From the NCBI RefSeq assembly GCF_009827535.1, contig NZ_WTYN01000001.1:1860001-1924000 (forward strand): DNA of 64,000 bases, given 5' to 3'. Positions within the stretch are counted from its first letter, which is position 1. Each line of letters starts with the position of its first letter. Shown one piece after another: positions 50,839 through 60,344 of this stretch. This DNA comes from Qipengyuania oceanensis. Lineage in GTDB: Bacteria > Pseudomonadota > Alphaproteobacteria > Sphingomonadales > Sphingomonadaceae. The notes under the pieces were generated by a model, which worked only from the letters and a program-made list of their open reading frames with translations, had not been told where the DNA came from and did no database searches. Both the position numbers and the translations under genes were made by a program.

Positions 50839-51752
50839 GTTCGGTCGCCCAACCCGAACGGATCACCGCCGACTATGCATCGGGGGCAGTGCGGATCCGG
50901 CTGATGGCGCCGGCAGCCGATCTGCGCCACTACCTGACCGGCTATTACCGGACCGATATCGCGGACGGCGAGATTGCGGAGGACTGGCTGCCACCGGAAG
51001 AAGGCAATATCAGGAGCGGTCATTCCGCCGTCGACCGGGCGGTGATCGGCTCCGGCGAACTGGCCGAGGTGCCGCGGGTGATCCTGTCCGGACCGACCGA
51101 CCGCGTGACCCACTCGCGTCTCGGCAGCGGTACCTACTGGGGCGCTGGCCTGACGCCGGCTGGCTGGGCGCGTTTCGTAGGCACACCGGCCGACCAGATG
51201 GCCAACCGCTTCCTCGACGCCCGTGAAACCGCACTGCCTGCTTCGATCGTCAAACTGTTCGACACGCTTATCGAGGATGACAAGGAATTTGCCAACCAGG
51301 GGCCCCGCATCGACGCCGGATTCCGCGCGATCATGGGTAAGGAGCCTGCGGCAGAGCGCACGATACGGCAAGTGCACCGCGCGATCCTGTCGCCCGATGT
51401 AACCTCCGTTCCGCCGGTCGCCGCCATCGCAGGGATGAGTCCCCGCACGTTCGAGCGGTTCTGCAAACGCCACTTCGGATTCACCGGCGGCGTGCTCATC
51501 CGGCGGCAGCGGTTCTTGCGCAGCCTTGGCAAGTTCATGCTCGATCCTTCGATGAAATGGATCAGCGCGGTCGACACGCATTATTCCGACCAGGCCCATT
51601 TCATCCGCGAGTTCCGTGCGATCATGGGGATGACACCGAGCGAATACGCGGCTCGTCCGCATCCGGTGGTCAATCTGGCGGTGGCCGTCACCCATTCGGG
51701 CGGCGGCGTTCCACACCAGGCATTGTTCCGGCCGGAGCCGGGCGGCGAGTAA
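50835..51752 (+). CDS. AraC-family transcriptional regulator
   Basis: 305 residues from the ATG overlapping the upstream stop; the longer open frame beginning at 50436 is a shadow. HTH: AGMSPRTFERFCKRHFGFTGGVLIRRQRFLRSL and HYSDQAHFIREFRAIMGMTPSEYAARPHPVV. Together with 49969 it forms a tandem duplicated pair set between rplT and pheS. No known ligand; self-regulation or control of a distant operon are both possible. Confidence 0.86.
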   Translation: MSSVAQPERITADYASGAVRIRLMAPAADLRHYLTGYYRTDIADGEIAEDWLPPEEGNIRSGHSAVDRAVIGSGELAEVPRVILSGPTDRVTHSRLGSGTYWGAGLTPAGWARFVGTPADQMANRFLDARETALPASIVKLFDTLIEDDKEFANQGPRIDAGFRAIMGKEPAAERTIRQVHRAILSPDVTSVPPVAAIAGMSPRTFERFCKRHFGFTGGVLIRRQRFLRSLGKFMLDPSMKWISAVDTHYSDQAHFIREFRAIMGMTPSEYAARPHPVVNLAVAVTHSGGGVPHQALFRPEPGGE

Positions 51753-51812
51753 CCGGGCGCGCGGTAAAACCGGGCTTTAGCATTTTGGCACATGCCGCTA
51801 GAGGCAGCGCCC

Positions 51813-52925
51813 ATGAACGATCTCGATCAACTACGCAGCGCGGCACTCGCCGCAATCGAGGGTGCCGCCGATGGCGATGCGCTCGAAAGGCTGCGCGTGG
51901 AATATCTCGGCAAGCAGGGCTCGATATCCGGCCTGCTGAAAACGCTCGGCAAGATGACGCCGGAAGAGCGGCAGGTCGAAGGCCCGAAGATCCACGGCCT
52001 GCGCGAAGCGGTCACCGGTGCGCTCGCGACCCGCAAGGACGCGCTCGACAGCGCCGCGCTCGAGGCGCAGCTGGCGCGCGAGGTGATCGACCTGTCCTTG
52101 CCCGCGACGGGTCATCGACGCGGGACGATCCACCCGGTCAGCCAGGTGATGGACGAACTCGCGGAGATTTTCGCCGACATGGGCTTCTCGGTCGCCACCG
52201 GTCCCGAGATCGAGGACGACTGGCACAATTTCACCGCGCTCAACATGGCGGAAACGCATCCGGCGCGGGCCATGCACGATACCTTCTATTTCCCCGACGC
52301 GGATGCACAGGGAAGGCGGATGCTGCTGCGCACGCACACGTCCCCGGTGCAGATCCGCAGCATGGTGGAGCAGGGTGCGCCGATCCGCATCATCGCGCCG
52401 GGCCGCGTCTACCGTTCCGACAGCGACGCAACGCATACGCCGATGTTCCACCAGGTCGAAGGCCTGGTGATCGACAAGGGCATCCACCTCGGCCACCTCA
52501 AATGGACGCTGGAGACTTTCCTCAAGGCATTCTTCGAGCGCGACGACATCGTGCTGCGCCTGCGCCCTTCCTATTTCCCGTTCACCGAACCATCGGTCGA
52601 AGTCGATGTCGGCTGGCAGGATGTGACTGGCCCCAATGGCTCCCGGCGCGTTCTGGGCGGTGACGGCGATGCCCCCGGCCACGGCTGGATGGAATTGCTC
52701 GGCAGCGGCATGGTCAATCGCCGCGTGCTCGAATTCGCGGGCGTCGATCCGGACGAGTATTCGGGCTTCGCCTTCGGCGTCGGTGTCGACCGGCTCGCCA
52801 TGCTGAAATACGCGATGGACGATTTGCGGGCCTTCTTCGACGGCGACCAGCGGTGGCTCGACCATTACGGGTTCGATCCGCTCGATGTCCCGACCCTGTC
52901 CGCCGGCGTGGGAGCGAAGGCATGA
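51813..52925 (+). CDS. pheS: Phenylalanine-tRNA ligase subunit alpha
   Basis: 370 residues from the ATG at 51813 ([18 protein letters not shown]); the ATG at 51792 would add seven odd residues. The catalytic subunit of the PheRS heterotetramer. An N-terminal coiled-coil is followed by class II motifs: [27 protein letters not shown] near residue 173, a motif 2 region around [21 protein letters not shown], and motif 3 [16 protein letters not shown] near residue 310. It overlaps pheT as ATGA. Confidence 0.96.
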   Translation: MNDLDQLRSAALAAIEGAADGDALERLRVEYLGKQGSISGLLKTLGKMTPEERQVEGPKIHGLREAVTGALATRKDALDSAALEAQLAREVIDLSLPATGHRRGTIHPVSQVMDELAEIFADMGFSVATGPEIEDDWHNFTALNMAETHPARAMHDTFYFPDADAQGRRMLLRTHTSPVQIRSMVEQGAPIRIIAPGRVYRSDSDATHTPMFHQVEGLVIDKGIHLGHLKWTLETFLKAFFERDDIVLRLRPSYFPFTEPSVEVDVGWQDVTGPNGSRRVLGGDGDAPGHGWMELLGSGMVNRRVLEFAGVDPDEYSGFAFGVGVDRLAMLKYAMDDLRAFFDGDQRWLDHYGFDPLDVPTLSAGVGAKA

Positions 52926-55312
52926 AATTCTCGCTCGAATGGCTGAAGCACTTCCTCGACACCGATGCCTCGGTGCGGGAGATCGCCGCCACTCTGAACC
53001 GCATCGGGCACGAAGTCGAAGGCATCGAGGACCCGGCCGACAAGCTCGCCGGGTTCCGCGTTGCGGAGGTTCTCACCGCTGCGCCTCATCCCGATGCCGA
53101 CAAGCTGCAAGTGCTCACCGTCGATACGGGCGAAGGCGATCCGCTGCAGGTCGTGTGCGGTGCGCCCAATGCGCGCGCCGGCATGAAGGGCGTGCTCGGC
53201 CTGCCGGGCGCGGTCGTTCCGGCCAACGGCATGGAACTGCGCAAGAGCGCGATCCGCGGCGTCGAATCGAACGGCATGATGTGCTCTGTGCGCGAGCTCG
53301 AACTGGGCGACGAGCACGACGGGATCATCGAACTGCCGGAAGATGCCCCGGTCGGCGAAGCCTTCGCCGAATACCAGGGCACCAGCCCCGTTCTCGACGT
53401 GGCGATCACGCCCAACCGCCCCGATTGCATGGGCGTGGCGGGGATCGCGCGCGATCTCGCGGCAGCAGGTCTGGGTACGTTCACGCCGGTCGCGGCGCCG
53501 GAGATCACGGCCGAGGGCGCTTGTCCGGTCGAAATCCGCACCGACGATCCGGAAGGCTGCCCGGCCTTTTACGGGCGCGTCATCCGCGGGGTCGACAACA
53601 CCGTGTCCTCGCCCGAGTGGATGCAGCAGCGCCTCATTGCGGCGGGCCAGCGACCGATCTCTGCGCTGGTCGATGCGACGAACTACCTGATGCTGGCTTT
53701 CGGTCGCCCGGCTCACGTCTACGATCTTGCAAAACTGACCGGGGCCGTGGTCGCGCGGCGCGCCAGGGATGGCGAACAGGTCGAAGCGCTGAACGAGAAG
53801 ACCTACACGCTCGACGATAGCATGACGGTCATCGCCGACGAGGCGGGGGTGCACGACATCGCCGGGATCATGGGCGGCGAGCATTCGGGCGCGACCGAGA
53901 CGACCACCGACGTGCTTCTCGAGATTGCCTATTTCGATCCCGAAAGGATCGGCGTGACCGGCCGCAAGCTGGGCCTTGCCTCGGATGCGCGCACCCGCTT
54001 CGAACGCGGTGTCGACCCGGCCTTCCTCGACGATGGTCTCGCGATCCTGACCGACCTGATCGTGCGCACCTGTGGCGGCAGCCCGAGCGAGGTCGTGCGC
54101 GCCGGTTCGCCGCCGAGCGAGCCGAAGGTCGTCGCCTTCGACCCGGCGAAGACCGCCAGCCTCGGCGGGATCGACATCGCGGAGGGCGAGCAGCGCCGCA
54201 TCCTCGAAAGCCTGGATTTCTCGGTCGGTCCAAATTGGCAGGTCACCTGTCCGTTGCGCCGCCACGACATCGAAGGCCCTGCCGACCTGGTCGAGGAAGT
54301 GGTTCGCATCCACGGCCTCGATGCGGTCGAAAGCGTACCCCTGCCGCGCGCGGACGGCGTCGCCCGTCCGACCGCCACACCCCAGCAGGCGCTCGAGCGC
54401 AAGCTGCGCCGTGCCGCCGCAGCGCAAGGCCTCGACGAAGCCGTGACATGGTCCTTCCTGCCGACCGCGGATGCCGAACATTTCGCGGACGGCACCGCAC
54501 TGTGGGTTCTCGACAACCCGATCAGCGAGGACATGAAGGCCATGCGCCCCTCGCTCATCCCGGGCCTGCTTGCGGCTGCCAAGCGCAACGCCGATCGCGG
54601 GTCGGACGGATCGAGCTTGTTCGAAGTCGGACGCCGTTACTTCCGCAAGGCCGACGGGTCGAGCGACGAGAAGCCGACGCTGGGCGTGGTGCTCGCAGGC
54701 GAAAAGACCGCGCGCGGCTGGCAACAGGGCAAGGCGCGGGCTTACGATGCCTATGACGCCAAGGCCGTTGCGACGGCGCTTCTGGAAGCAGCCGGTGCGC
54801 CGGTCGCGAACCTGATGGTGATGGGCGAGGCCGGAGAGCAGTTCCATCCGGGCCAGTCGGCGACCTTGCGGCTCGGCCCCAAGAACGTGCTCGCCCGCTT
54901 AGGCGCGCTCCATCCGGCAACGCTCAAGGCGTTCGACGTCGACGGGGCGGTCATGGCGGTCGAGATCTTCCTCGATGCGATCCCGCCGAAGAAGAATGCC
55001 GGCTTCGCGAGGCCGACCTACGATCCGCCCGCATTGCAGGCCATCACCCGCGACTTCGCCTTCCTTGTACCGGCCGGGCTTGCCGCGGGCGATCTCGTGC
55101 GCGCGGTCAAGGGCGCGGACAAGCAGGCCATCACCGATGCCCGCGTGTTCGATGTCTTCGCGGGCGCCGGTGTTCCCGAGGGCATGAAGTCGATCGCTGT
55201 CGAGGTCACGCTCCAGCCTGGCGACAAGAGCTTCAAGGACGAGGAGATCAGGGCGATCTCGGACAGGATCGTCGCTGCGGCGGCCAAGCAGGGTGCGGAG
55301 TTGCGCGGATGA
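52922..55312 (+). CDS. pheT: Phenylalanine-tRNA ligase subunit beta
   Basis: 796 residues from the ATG overlapping pheS. Domains in order: N-terminal tRNA-binding OB-fold (about 40-150, with [13 protein letters not shown]), B3/B4 editing domain (about 215-380, [15 protein letters not shown]), B5 (about 400-475), catalytic-core-like domain (about 495-680, [14 protein letters not shown]), and a C-terminal FDX-ACB anticodon-binding domain (about 700-796, [20 protein letters not shown]). Needed for tRNA-Phe binding and editing. The stop overlaps the next gene as ATGA. Confidence 0.97.
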   Translation: MKFSLEWLKHFLDTDASVREIAATLNRIGHEVEGIEDPADKLAGFRVAEVLTAAPHPDADKLQVLTVDTGEGDPLQVVCGAPNARAGMKGVLGLPGAVVPANGMELRKSAIRGVESNGMMCSVRELELGDEHDGIIELPEDAPVGEAFAEYQGTSPVLDVAITPNRPDCMGVAGIARDLAAAGLGTFTPVAAPEITAEGACPVEIRTDDPEGCPAFYGRVIRGVDNTVSSPEWMQQRLIAAGQRPISALVDATNYLMLAFGRPAHVYDLAKLTGAVVARRARDGEQVEALNEKTYTLDDSMTVIADEAGVHDIAGIMGGEHSGATETTTDVLLEIAYFDPERIGVTGRKLGLASDARTRFERGVDPAFLDDGLAILTDLIVRTCGGSPSEVVRAGSPPSEPKVVAFDPAKTASLGGIDIAEGEQRRILESLDFSVGPNWQVTCPLRRHDIEGPADLVEEVVRIHGLDAVESVPLPRADGVARPTATPQQALERKLRRAAAAQGLDEAVTWSFLPTADAEHFADGTALWVLDNPISEDMKAMRPSLIPGLLAAAKRNADRGSDGSSLFEVGRRYFRKADGSSDEKPTLGVVLAGEKTARGWQQGKARAYDAYDAKAVATALLEAAGAPVANLMVMGEAGEQFHPGQSATLRLGPKNVLARLGALHPATLKAFDVDGAVMAVEIFLDAIPPKKNAGFARPTYDPPALQAITRDFAFLVPAGLAAGDLVRAVKGADKQAITDARVFDVFAGAGVPEGMKSIAVEVTLQPGDKSFKDEEIRAISDRIVAAAAKQGAELRG

Positions 55313-56055
55313 CCAGAACGGCTTTTGTGACCGGCGCGACAGCCGGCATCGGCGAGGCGACGGTGCGGGCGCTGGTCGCGAGCGGCTGGCGGTGCGTGGC
55401 GACCGGACGCCGCAAGGAAAGGCTCGACGCGCTGGTCGGCGACCTCGGCGCGGACAAGGTTCACCCGGCGGTATTCGACGTGCGGGACGAGGCCGCGATG
55501 GATGCCGCCATAGCCGACCTGCCCGATGGTTTCGCCGACATCGACCTGCTGGTGAACAATGCTGGCCTCGCACAGGGCCTCTCGCCCGCGCAGGAAGCCG
55601 ACCTCGACGACTGGCAGACCATGATCGACACGAACGTGACGGCCATGGTGCGATTGACGCGCAAGCTGCTGCCCGGCCTGATCGAGCGCAAGGGCGCGAT
55701 CATCGCGATCGGGTCGGTCGCGGGCAGCTACATCTACCCTGGCGGCAACGTCTACGCAGGCTCCAAAGCCTTCGCCAATCACTTCACCCTCGCTTTGCGG
55801 GCGGACCTGCACGGCACCGGCGTGCGCGTGACCAGCATCGAGCCGGGCATGGTGGAAACCGAGTTCACCACCGTGCGGACCGGCAGCCGGCAGAAGAGCG
55901 ACGAGTTCTACGCCGGCACCCATCCGATGACCGGTGAAGATATCGCCAGTACCATCCGCTGGATCGCCGAACTCCCGGCGCATCTCAACGTCAACCGGAT
56001 CGAGCTGATGCCGGTAACGCAGGATTTCGCCGGCTTTCGCGTAGCGCGCGACTGA
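55309..56055 (+). CDS. SDR-family oxidoreductase (YdfG-like)
   Basis: 248 residues. Classical SDR: TGATAGIGEATVRALV near residue 8, NNAGLAQGLSPAQEAD near residue 83, IIAIGSVAGSYIYPGGNVYAGSKAFANHF near residue 129 (Ser, Tyr and Lys of the active site), and SIEPGMVETEF near residue 177. That last motif and the overall pattern fit the YdfG 3-hydroxy acid dehydrogenase group (serine, threonine, malonic semialdehyde). Substrate not settled. Overlaps the pheT stop. Confidence 0.88.
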   Translation: MTRTAFVTGATAGIGEATVRALVASGWRCVATGRRKERLDALVGDLGADKVHPAVFDVRDEAAMDAAIADLPDGFADIDLLVNNAGLAQGLSPAQEADLDDWQTMIDTNVTAMVRLTRKLLPGLIERKGAIIAIGSVAGSYIYPGGNVYAGSKAFANHFTLALRADLHGTGVRVTSIEPGMVETEFTTVRTGSRQKSDEFYAGTHPMTGEDIASTIRWIAELPAHLNVNRIELMPVTQDFAGFRVARD

Positions 56056-56070
56056 TCGAAGATAGTCACG

Positions 56071-57633
56071 ATGACCTCCGAACGCCGTACCTTCGCGATC
56101 ATCTCGCACCCCGACGCGGGCAAGACCACGCTGACCGAGAAGCTGCTGCTGACCGGCGGCGCTATTCATCTCGCGGGCGAGGTCAAGGCGCGGGGGCAGG
56201 CGCGCCGTGCGCGCTCCGACTGGATGAAGATCGAGCAGCAGCGCGGCATCTCGGTTACTTCGAGCGTGATGACCTTCGAGCGCGACGGCATCACCTTCAA
56301 CCTGCTCGACACCCCGGGGCACGAGGATTTTTCCGAAGACACCTATCGCACGCTGACCGCGGTCGATTCGGCGATCATGGTGCTCGACGCGGCGGCGGGT
56401 ATTGAGCCGCAGACGCTGAAGCTGTTCGAGGTCTGCCGCCTGCGCAGCGTGCCGATCATCACCTTCATCAACAAGATCGACCGCGAGGGGCGCGACGCCT
56501 TCGAACTGCTCGACGAGATCGCCGAAAAGCTCGCGCTCGACACCTCGCCGATGAGCTGGCCGGTCGGCATGGGCGGCCTGTTCGAAGGGGTCTTCAACTT
56601 CGAGACGAAGCAGCTCCACCTGCCCGAGGGCGACGGCAAGGAATATCGCGGCAAGACCGTGCAGACGGACGGAGCGGAAGACCCGAAGCTGGCCGAATAC
56701 CTCTCCGCCGACGGGGTCGAGCGGGTGGCGGAGGAAGGGCTGCTCGCGCGTGAAGGCTATCCGGAATTCGATTTCGAAGCCTATCGCAACGGCGACCTGA
56801 CGCCGGTCTATTTCGGCAGCGCGCTGAAGGAATTCGGCGTCGAGGCGATCATCGACGCGATCGCGAAGTACGCGCCCGCGCCGCGCCCGCAGCCGGCCGA
56901 GGGCGGCGAGATCGCGCCGGACCGCGAGGAGGTGACCGGCTTCATCTTCAAGGTCCAGGCGAACATGGACCCGAACCACCGCGACCGCATCGCTTTCATG
57001 CGGCAGGTCTCGGGCACGTTCAAACGCGGCATGAAACTGACCCCGTCTGGCCTCGGCAAGCCGATCGCGGTGCATTCGCCGATCATGTTCTTCGCGCAGG
57101 ACCGCGAGATCGCCGATACGGCCGAGCCGGGCGACATCATCGGCATCCCCAATCACGGGACGCTGCGCGTGGGCGATACCCTGTCCGAAAAAAACGAGGT
57201 GCGCTTCACCGGCCTGCCCAATTTCGCGCCGGAAATCCTGCGCCGCGTCCAGCTCAAGGATCCGACCAAGACCAAGCAGCTCAGGAAGGCGCTCGACGAT
57301 CTGTCCGAAGAAGGCGTTATCCAGGTTTTCTACCCGGAGCTCGGCGCGCAATTCATTGTCGGCGTGGTCGGCCAGCTGCAGCTCGAAGTGCTCATCAGCC
57401 GCATGGAAGCCGAGTACAAGGTGGAAGCGGGCCTCGAAGCCTCGCCCTTCGCCACCGCGCGCTGGGTCAAGGGACCGGATGCCGCGATCAAGCAGTTCGA
57501 GAGCTTCAACCGCGCCAATCTCGCGCGCGACCGGGACGGCGATCTCGTCTTTATGGCCAAGAGCCCGTGGGACGTGAATTACCAGGCGGAAAACAATCCC
57601 GAGCTGACCTTCTCGGCAACGAAAGAACGGTAG
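56071..57633 (+). CDS. prfC: Peptide chain release factor 3
   Basis: 520 residues. A GTPase that removes RF1/RF2 from the ribosome after termination. G motifs: ISHPDAGKTTLTEKLL near residue 11, RGISVTSSVMTF near residue 58, DTPGHEDFSEDTYR near residue 80 (the SED is RF3-like), and TFINKIDREGRD near residue 132. Later domains include FTGLPNFAPEILRRV and GQLQLEVLISRMEAEYKVEA. Starts 15 bases after the SDR gene. Confidence 0.96.
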   Translation: MTSERRTFAIISHPDAGKTTLTEKLLLTGGAIHLAGEVKARGQARRARSDWMKIEQQRGISVTSSVMTFERDGITFNLLDTPGHEDFSEDTYRTLTAVDSAIMVLDAAAGIEPQTLKLFEVCRLRSVPIITFINKIDREGRDAFELLDEIAEKLALDTSPMSWPVGMGGLFEGVFNFETKQLHLPEGDGKEYRGKTVQTDGAEDPKLAEYLSADGVERVAEEGLLAREGYPEFDFEAYRNGDLTPVYFGSALKEFGVEAIIDAIAKYAPAPRPQPAEGGEIAPDREEVTGFIFKVQANMDPNHRDRIAFMRQVSGTFKRGMKLTPSGLGKPIAVHSPIMFFAQDREIADTAEPGDIIGIPNHGTLRVGDTLSEKNEVRFTGLPNFAPEILRRVQLKDPTKTKQLRKALDDLSEEGVIQVFYPELGAQFIVGVVGQLQLEVLISRMEAEYKVEAGLEASPFATARWVKGPDAAIKQFESFNRANLARDRDGDLVFMAKSPWDVNYQAENNPELTFSATKER

Positions 57634-57669
57634 CTTGCGGCGCGCGTCCGGTTTGTCCATGAAACGCGC

Positions 57670-58539
57670 ATGACGACCACCGGCCCTACTTCGCAGACCT
57701 TCATCTCGCAGCGGATGAAGCTCAACTATTTCGACTGGGGCAATCGCGGCAAGCCGCCGCTGGTGCTGGTGCACGGCGGGCGCGATCATGCGCGCAGCTG
57801 GGACTGGACGGCCGAGGAGTTGCGCGACGACTGGCACGTGGTGGCGATGGACCACCGCGGGCACGGTGACAGCGACTGGGTCAGCGACGGCAACTACCAG
57901 GCGAGCGACATGGTCTACGACCTTGCGCAGCTCATCCATCAACTCGGCGTGGGGCCTGTCACCATCGTCAGCCACTCGATGGGCGGCAATGTCTCGCTGC
58001 GCTATGCCGGCATCTTCCCCGACATGGTCAGGAAGATCGTGGCGATCGAGGGGCTGGGGCCAAGCCCCAAGCGTCAGCAGGAAATGCGCAGCAAACCCTA
58101 TCCCGATCGCGCGCGCGAATGGATCGAGAAGAAGCGCAAGGCTTCGGGCCGGATTCCGCGCCGCTACGAAAGCATCGAGGCCGCCTTTGCGCGCATGATC
58201 GAGGAAAACAGCTATCTCACCGAAGAGCAGGCGCGCCACCTGACGATCCACGGCGTGACCCGCAACGAGGACGGCACCTACAGCTGGAAGTTCGACCCGC
58301 ATCTCAATGTCTGGCCGGTCGAGGACGTGGCCGACGACTTCATGCACCAGACCTGGTCGGCGATCACCGCGCCTACCTTGCTGCTCTACGGCTCGGAAAG
58401 CTGGGCCTCCAACCCGGAAGGGGACGGGCGGCTCGACCATTTCGTCAACGCCGAGGTGATCGAGTTCGAGAAGGCCGGGCACTGGCTCCACCACGACCAG
58501 TTCGACCGCTTCATGCAGACCCTGCGAGATTTCCTCTAG
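57670..58539 (+). CDS. Alpha/beta-fold hydrolase
   Basis: 289 residues. The oxyanion region is LVLVHGGRDHARSWDW near residue 36, the nucleophile elbow is SHSMGGNVSL near residue 99 (Ser nucleophile), and a late His is in FEKAGHWLHHDQ near residue 271. The acid is probably the Asp or Glu around LLYGSESWASNPEGDG. The substrate cannot be told. It is 15 bases upstream of the PPOX gene, in the same direction, so they are likely co-transcribed. Confidence 0.85.
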   Translation: MTTTGPTSQTFISQRMKLNYFDWGNRGKPPLVLVHGGRDHARSWDWTAEELRDDWHVVAMDHRGHGDSDWVSDGNYQASDMVYDLAQLIHQLGVGPVTIVSHSMGGNVSLRYAGIFPDMVRKIVAIEGLGPSPKRQQEMRSKPYPDRAREWIEKKRKASGRIPRRYESIEAAFARMIEENSYLTEEQARHLTIHGVTRNEDGTYSWKFDPHLNVWPVEDVADDFMHQTWSAITAPTLLLYGSESWASNPEGDGRLDHFVNAEVIEFEKAGHWLHHDQFDRFMQTLRDFL

Positions 58540-58554
58540 ACCGGAGCTTCCCTG

Positions 58555-59112
58555 ATGGCCGAATTCTTCGAAGCGCTGGACGACAAGCACATCGCGATGA
58601 TCGCGAAGCAGCCGGTCTTCTTCGTCGCCACGTCCGCTCCGATCGGCCGGATCAATCTCAGCCCCAAGGGCTATGACGCGTTCCGCGTCCTTTCACCCAA
58701 GCGGGTCGCCTATCTCGACCTGGGCGGATCGGGAAACGAGACGCACGCGCATCTGGCAGTCGACGGGCGGATCACGCTCATGTTCTGCAATTTCGAAAGA
58801 CCGGCGCTGATCCTGCGGATTTACGGCCGCGGCGTTCCCGTCCTTCCGCAGGACGAGGGATGGGAAAAGCTTGCCGCGCATTTCGACCTGCTGCCGGGAA
58901 CGCGCCAGATATTCGTCATCGATGTCGAGACGGTGCAGACAAGCTGCGGCTGGGGCGTGCCGTTCATGGAATTCGAGCGCGAGCGCGATACGCTCAAGAA
59001 AGCGCATGCGCAGGCCGATCCGGCCGAATGGGAAGCCAAGATGGCGCTGCGCACCAGCAGCATCGACGGATTGCCGACCCGTGCGACCGACCGATATATT
59101 TCGGGGAAATAA
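58555..59112 (+). CDS. Pyridoxamine 5'-phosphate oxidase-like (PPOX) flavoprotein
   Basis: 185 residues. Split-barrel flavin protein of the PNPOx-like family: FFVATSAPIGRINLSPKGYDAF near residue 22 and HAHLAVDGRITLMFCNFERPALILRIYGRG near residue 67 are typical. It is shorter than true PdxH and lacks the C-terminal PNPOx dimerisation region, so B6 synthesis is unlikely; F420- or FMN-linked reductases are other options. It lies between the hydrolase and the EEP gene. Confidence 0.82.
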   Translation: MAEFFEALDDKHIAMIAKQPVFFVATSAPIGRINLSPKGYDAFRVLSPKRVAYLDLGGSGNETHAHLAVDGRITLMFCNFERPALILRIYGRGVPVLPQDEGWEKLAAHFDLLPGTRQIFVIDVETVQTSCGWGVPFMEFERERDTLKKAHAQADPAEWEAKMALRTSSIDGLPTRATDRYISGK

Positions 59113-59140
59113 CAATGCGCTCGGCGGTTGAAGCTCCTGC

Positions 59141-59836
59141 GTGGAACTGACTTTCGCCAGCTACAACATCCACAAGGCCGTGGGACTCGATCGCCGCCGC
59201 GATCCCGAACGGATATTGTCCGTGCTGCGCGAGATCGATGCCGACGTCATCGCCTTGCAGGAAGTCGACCGGCGGATCGGCCAGCGTGCCACCGTGCTCC
59301 CGCGCGCTCTGCTCGACGATACGCCGTGGAAACCGGTACGCGTGGCCAAGCGACCGCGCAGTCTCGGCTGGCACGGCAATGCCATCCTCGTCAGGCGCGA
59401 CATCGACGTAATCGATTCCGAACCGCTCGACCTGCCCATGCTCGAACCCAGGGGTGCGGTCTGCGCGGACCTGTCGATCGAGGGCAAGCCGCTGCGCGTT
59501 ATCGGTATGCACCTTGACCTCTCGGGATTGCGTCGCAGCGACCAGATCAGGGCAGTTCTCGATCACATCGAACGGGGGCAGCGCGGCCACCCCACAGTGA
59601 TCCTGGGCGATTTCAACCAGTGGGGGCGGACCACCGGGGCGATGAAGGCATTCGGCGACGGCTGGACGATGCTTGCACCCGGCAAGAGCTTTCCCAGCCG
59701 CCAGCCGCTCGCCCACCTCGACCGGATCGTAGTCTGCGACCGGTGCGAGACGCTGGAGACTGCCGTGCACCATACCGCGCTCTCGACGGCGGCATCGGAT
59801 CACTTGCCCATCTATGCGCGGCTGCGAGTTGCCTAA
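59141..59836 (+). CDS. Endonuclease/exonuclease/phosphatase (EEP) family protein
   Basis: 231 residues, GTG start. The EEP fold shows in SYNIHKAVGLDRRRDPERIL near residue 7, DADVIALQEVDRR near residue 36 (metal Glu), VIGMHLDLSGLRRSDQ near residue 121, VILGDFNQWGR near residue 155 (metal Asp/Asn) and ASDHLPIYARL near the end (catalytic His). Such proteins cut DNA or hydrolyse phosphodiesters and phospholipids; the exact substrate is unknown. Confidence 0.85.
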   Translation: MELTFASYNIHKAVGLDRRRDPERILSVLREIDADVIALQEVDRRIGQRATVLPRALLDDTPWKPVRVAKRPRSLGWHGNAILVRRDIDVIDSEPLDLPMLEPRGAVCADLSIEGKPLRVIGMHLDLSGLRRSDQIRAVLDHIERGQRGHPTVILGDFNQWGRTTGAMKAFGDGWTMLAPGKSFPSRQPLAHLDRIVVCDRCETLETAVHHTALSTAASDHLPIYARLRVA

Positions 59837-59892
59837 TTCATAGGCGAACGCCTGCAAAATAGGCAGTTATGCTAATTCCTGTTTAACTTTTG

Positions 59893-59906
59893 ATGCGGAA
59901 TCGCAT
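59893..59906. promoter_or_regulatory. Inverted repeat upstream of glnK (NtrC-site candidate)
   Basis: ATGCG-GAAT-CGCAT is a perfect five-base inverted repeat 23 bases before the -24 element of the sigma-54 promoter. NtrC usually binds farther upstream and to a TGC-rich palindrome, and this is close to that form, but the match is partial. A second TGC-containing stretch lies around 59851-59876. Confidence 0.35.
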
Positions 59907-59928
59907 GGAATCCGGCCAAAACCGATTC

Positions 59929-59944
59929 TGGCACGCCTCTTGCT
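59929..59944 (+). promoter_or_regulatory. Sigma-54 promoter of glnK-amtB
   Basis: TGGCACG-CCTC-TTGCT matches the sigma-54 (RpoN) -24/-12 consensus TGGCACG-N4-TTGCW at every defined base. It is 48 bases before the glnK ATG. This implies nitrogen-limited expression through NtrC, as known for glnK-amtB in other proteobacteria. Confidence 0.88.
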
Positions 59945-59979
59945 GCATGTGCGAAGCCGGGAACGGGTCCGGCCAGTAG

Positions 59980-60330
<351 letters not shown>

Positions 60331-60344
60331 GGGGGACCAGCACA

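Noticed and set aside
55018-58590. 1190-residue open frame antisense to pheT, prfC and others
   Set aside because: Crosses the ends of five certain genes; not a real protein.
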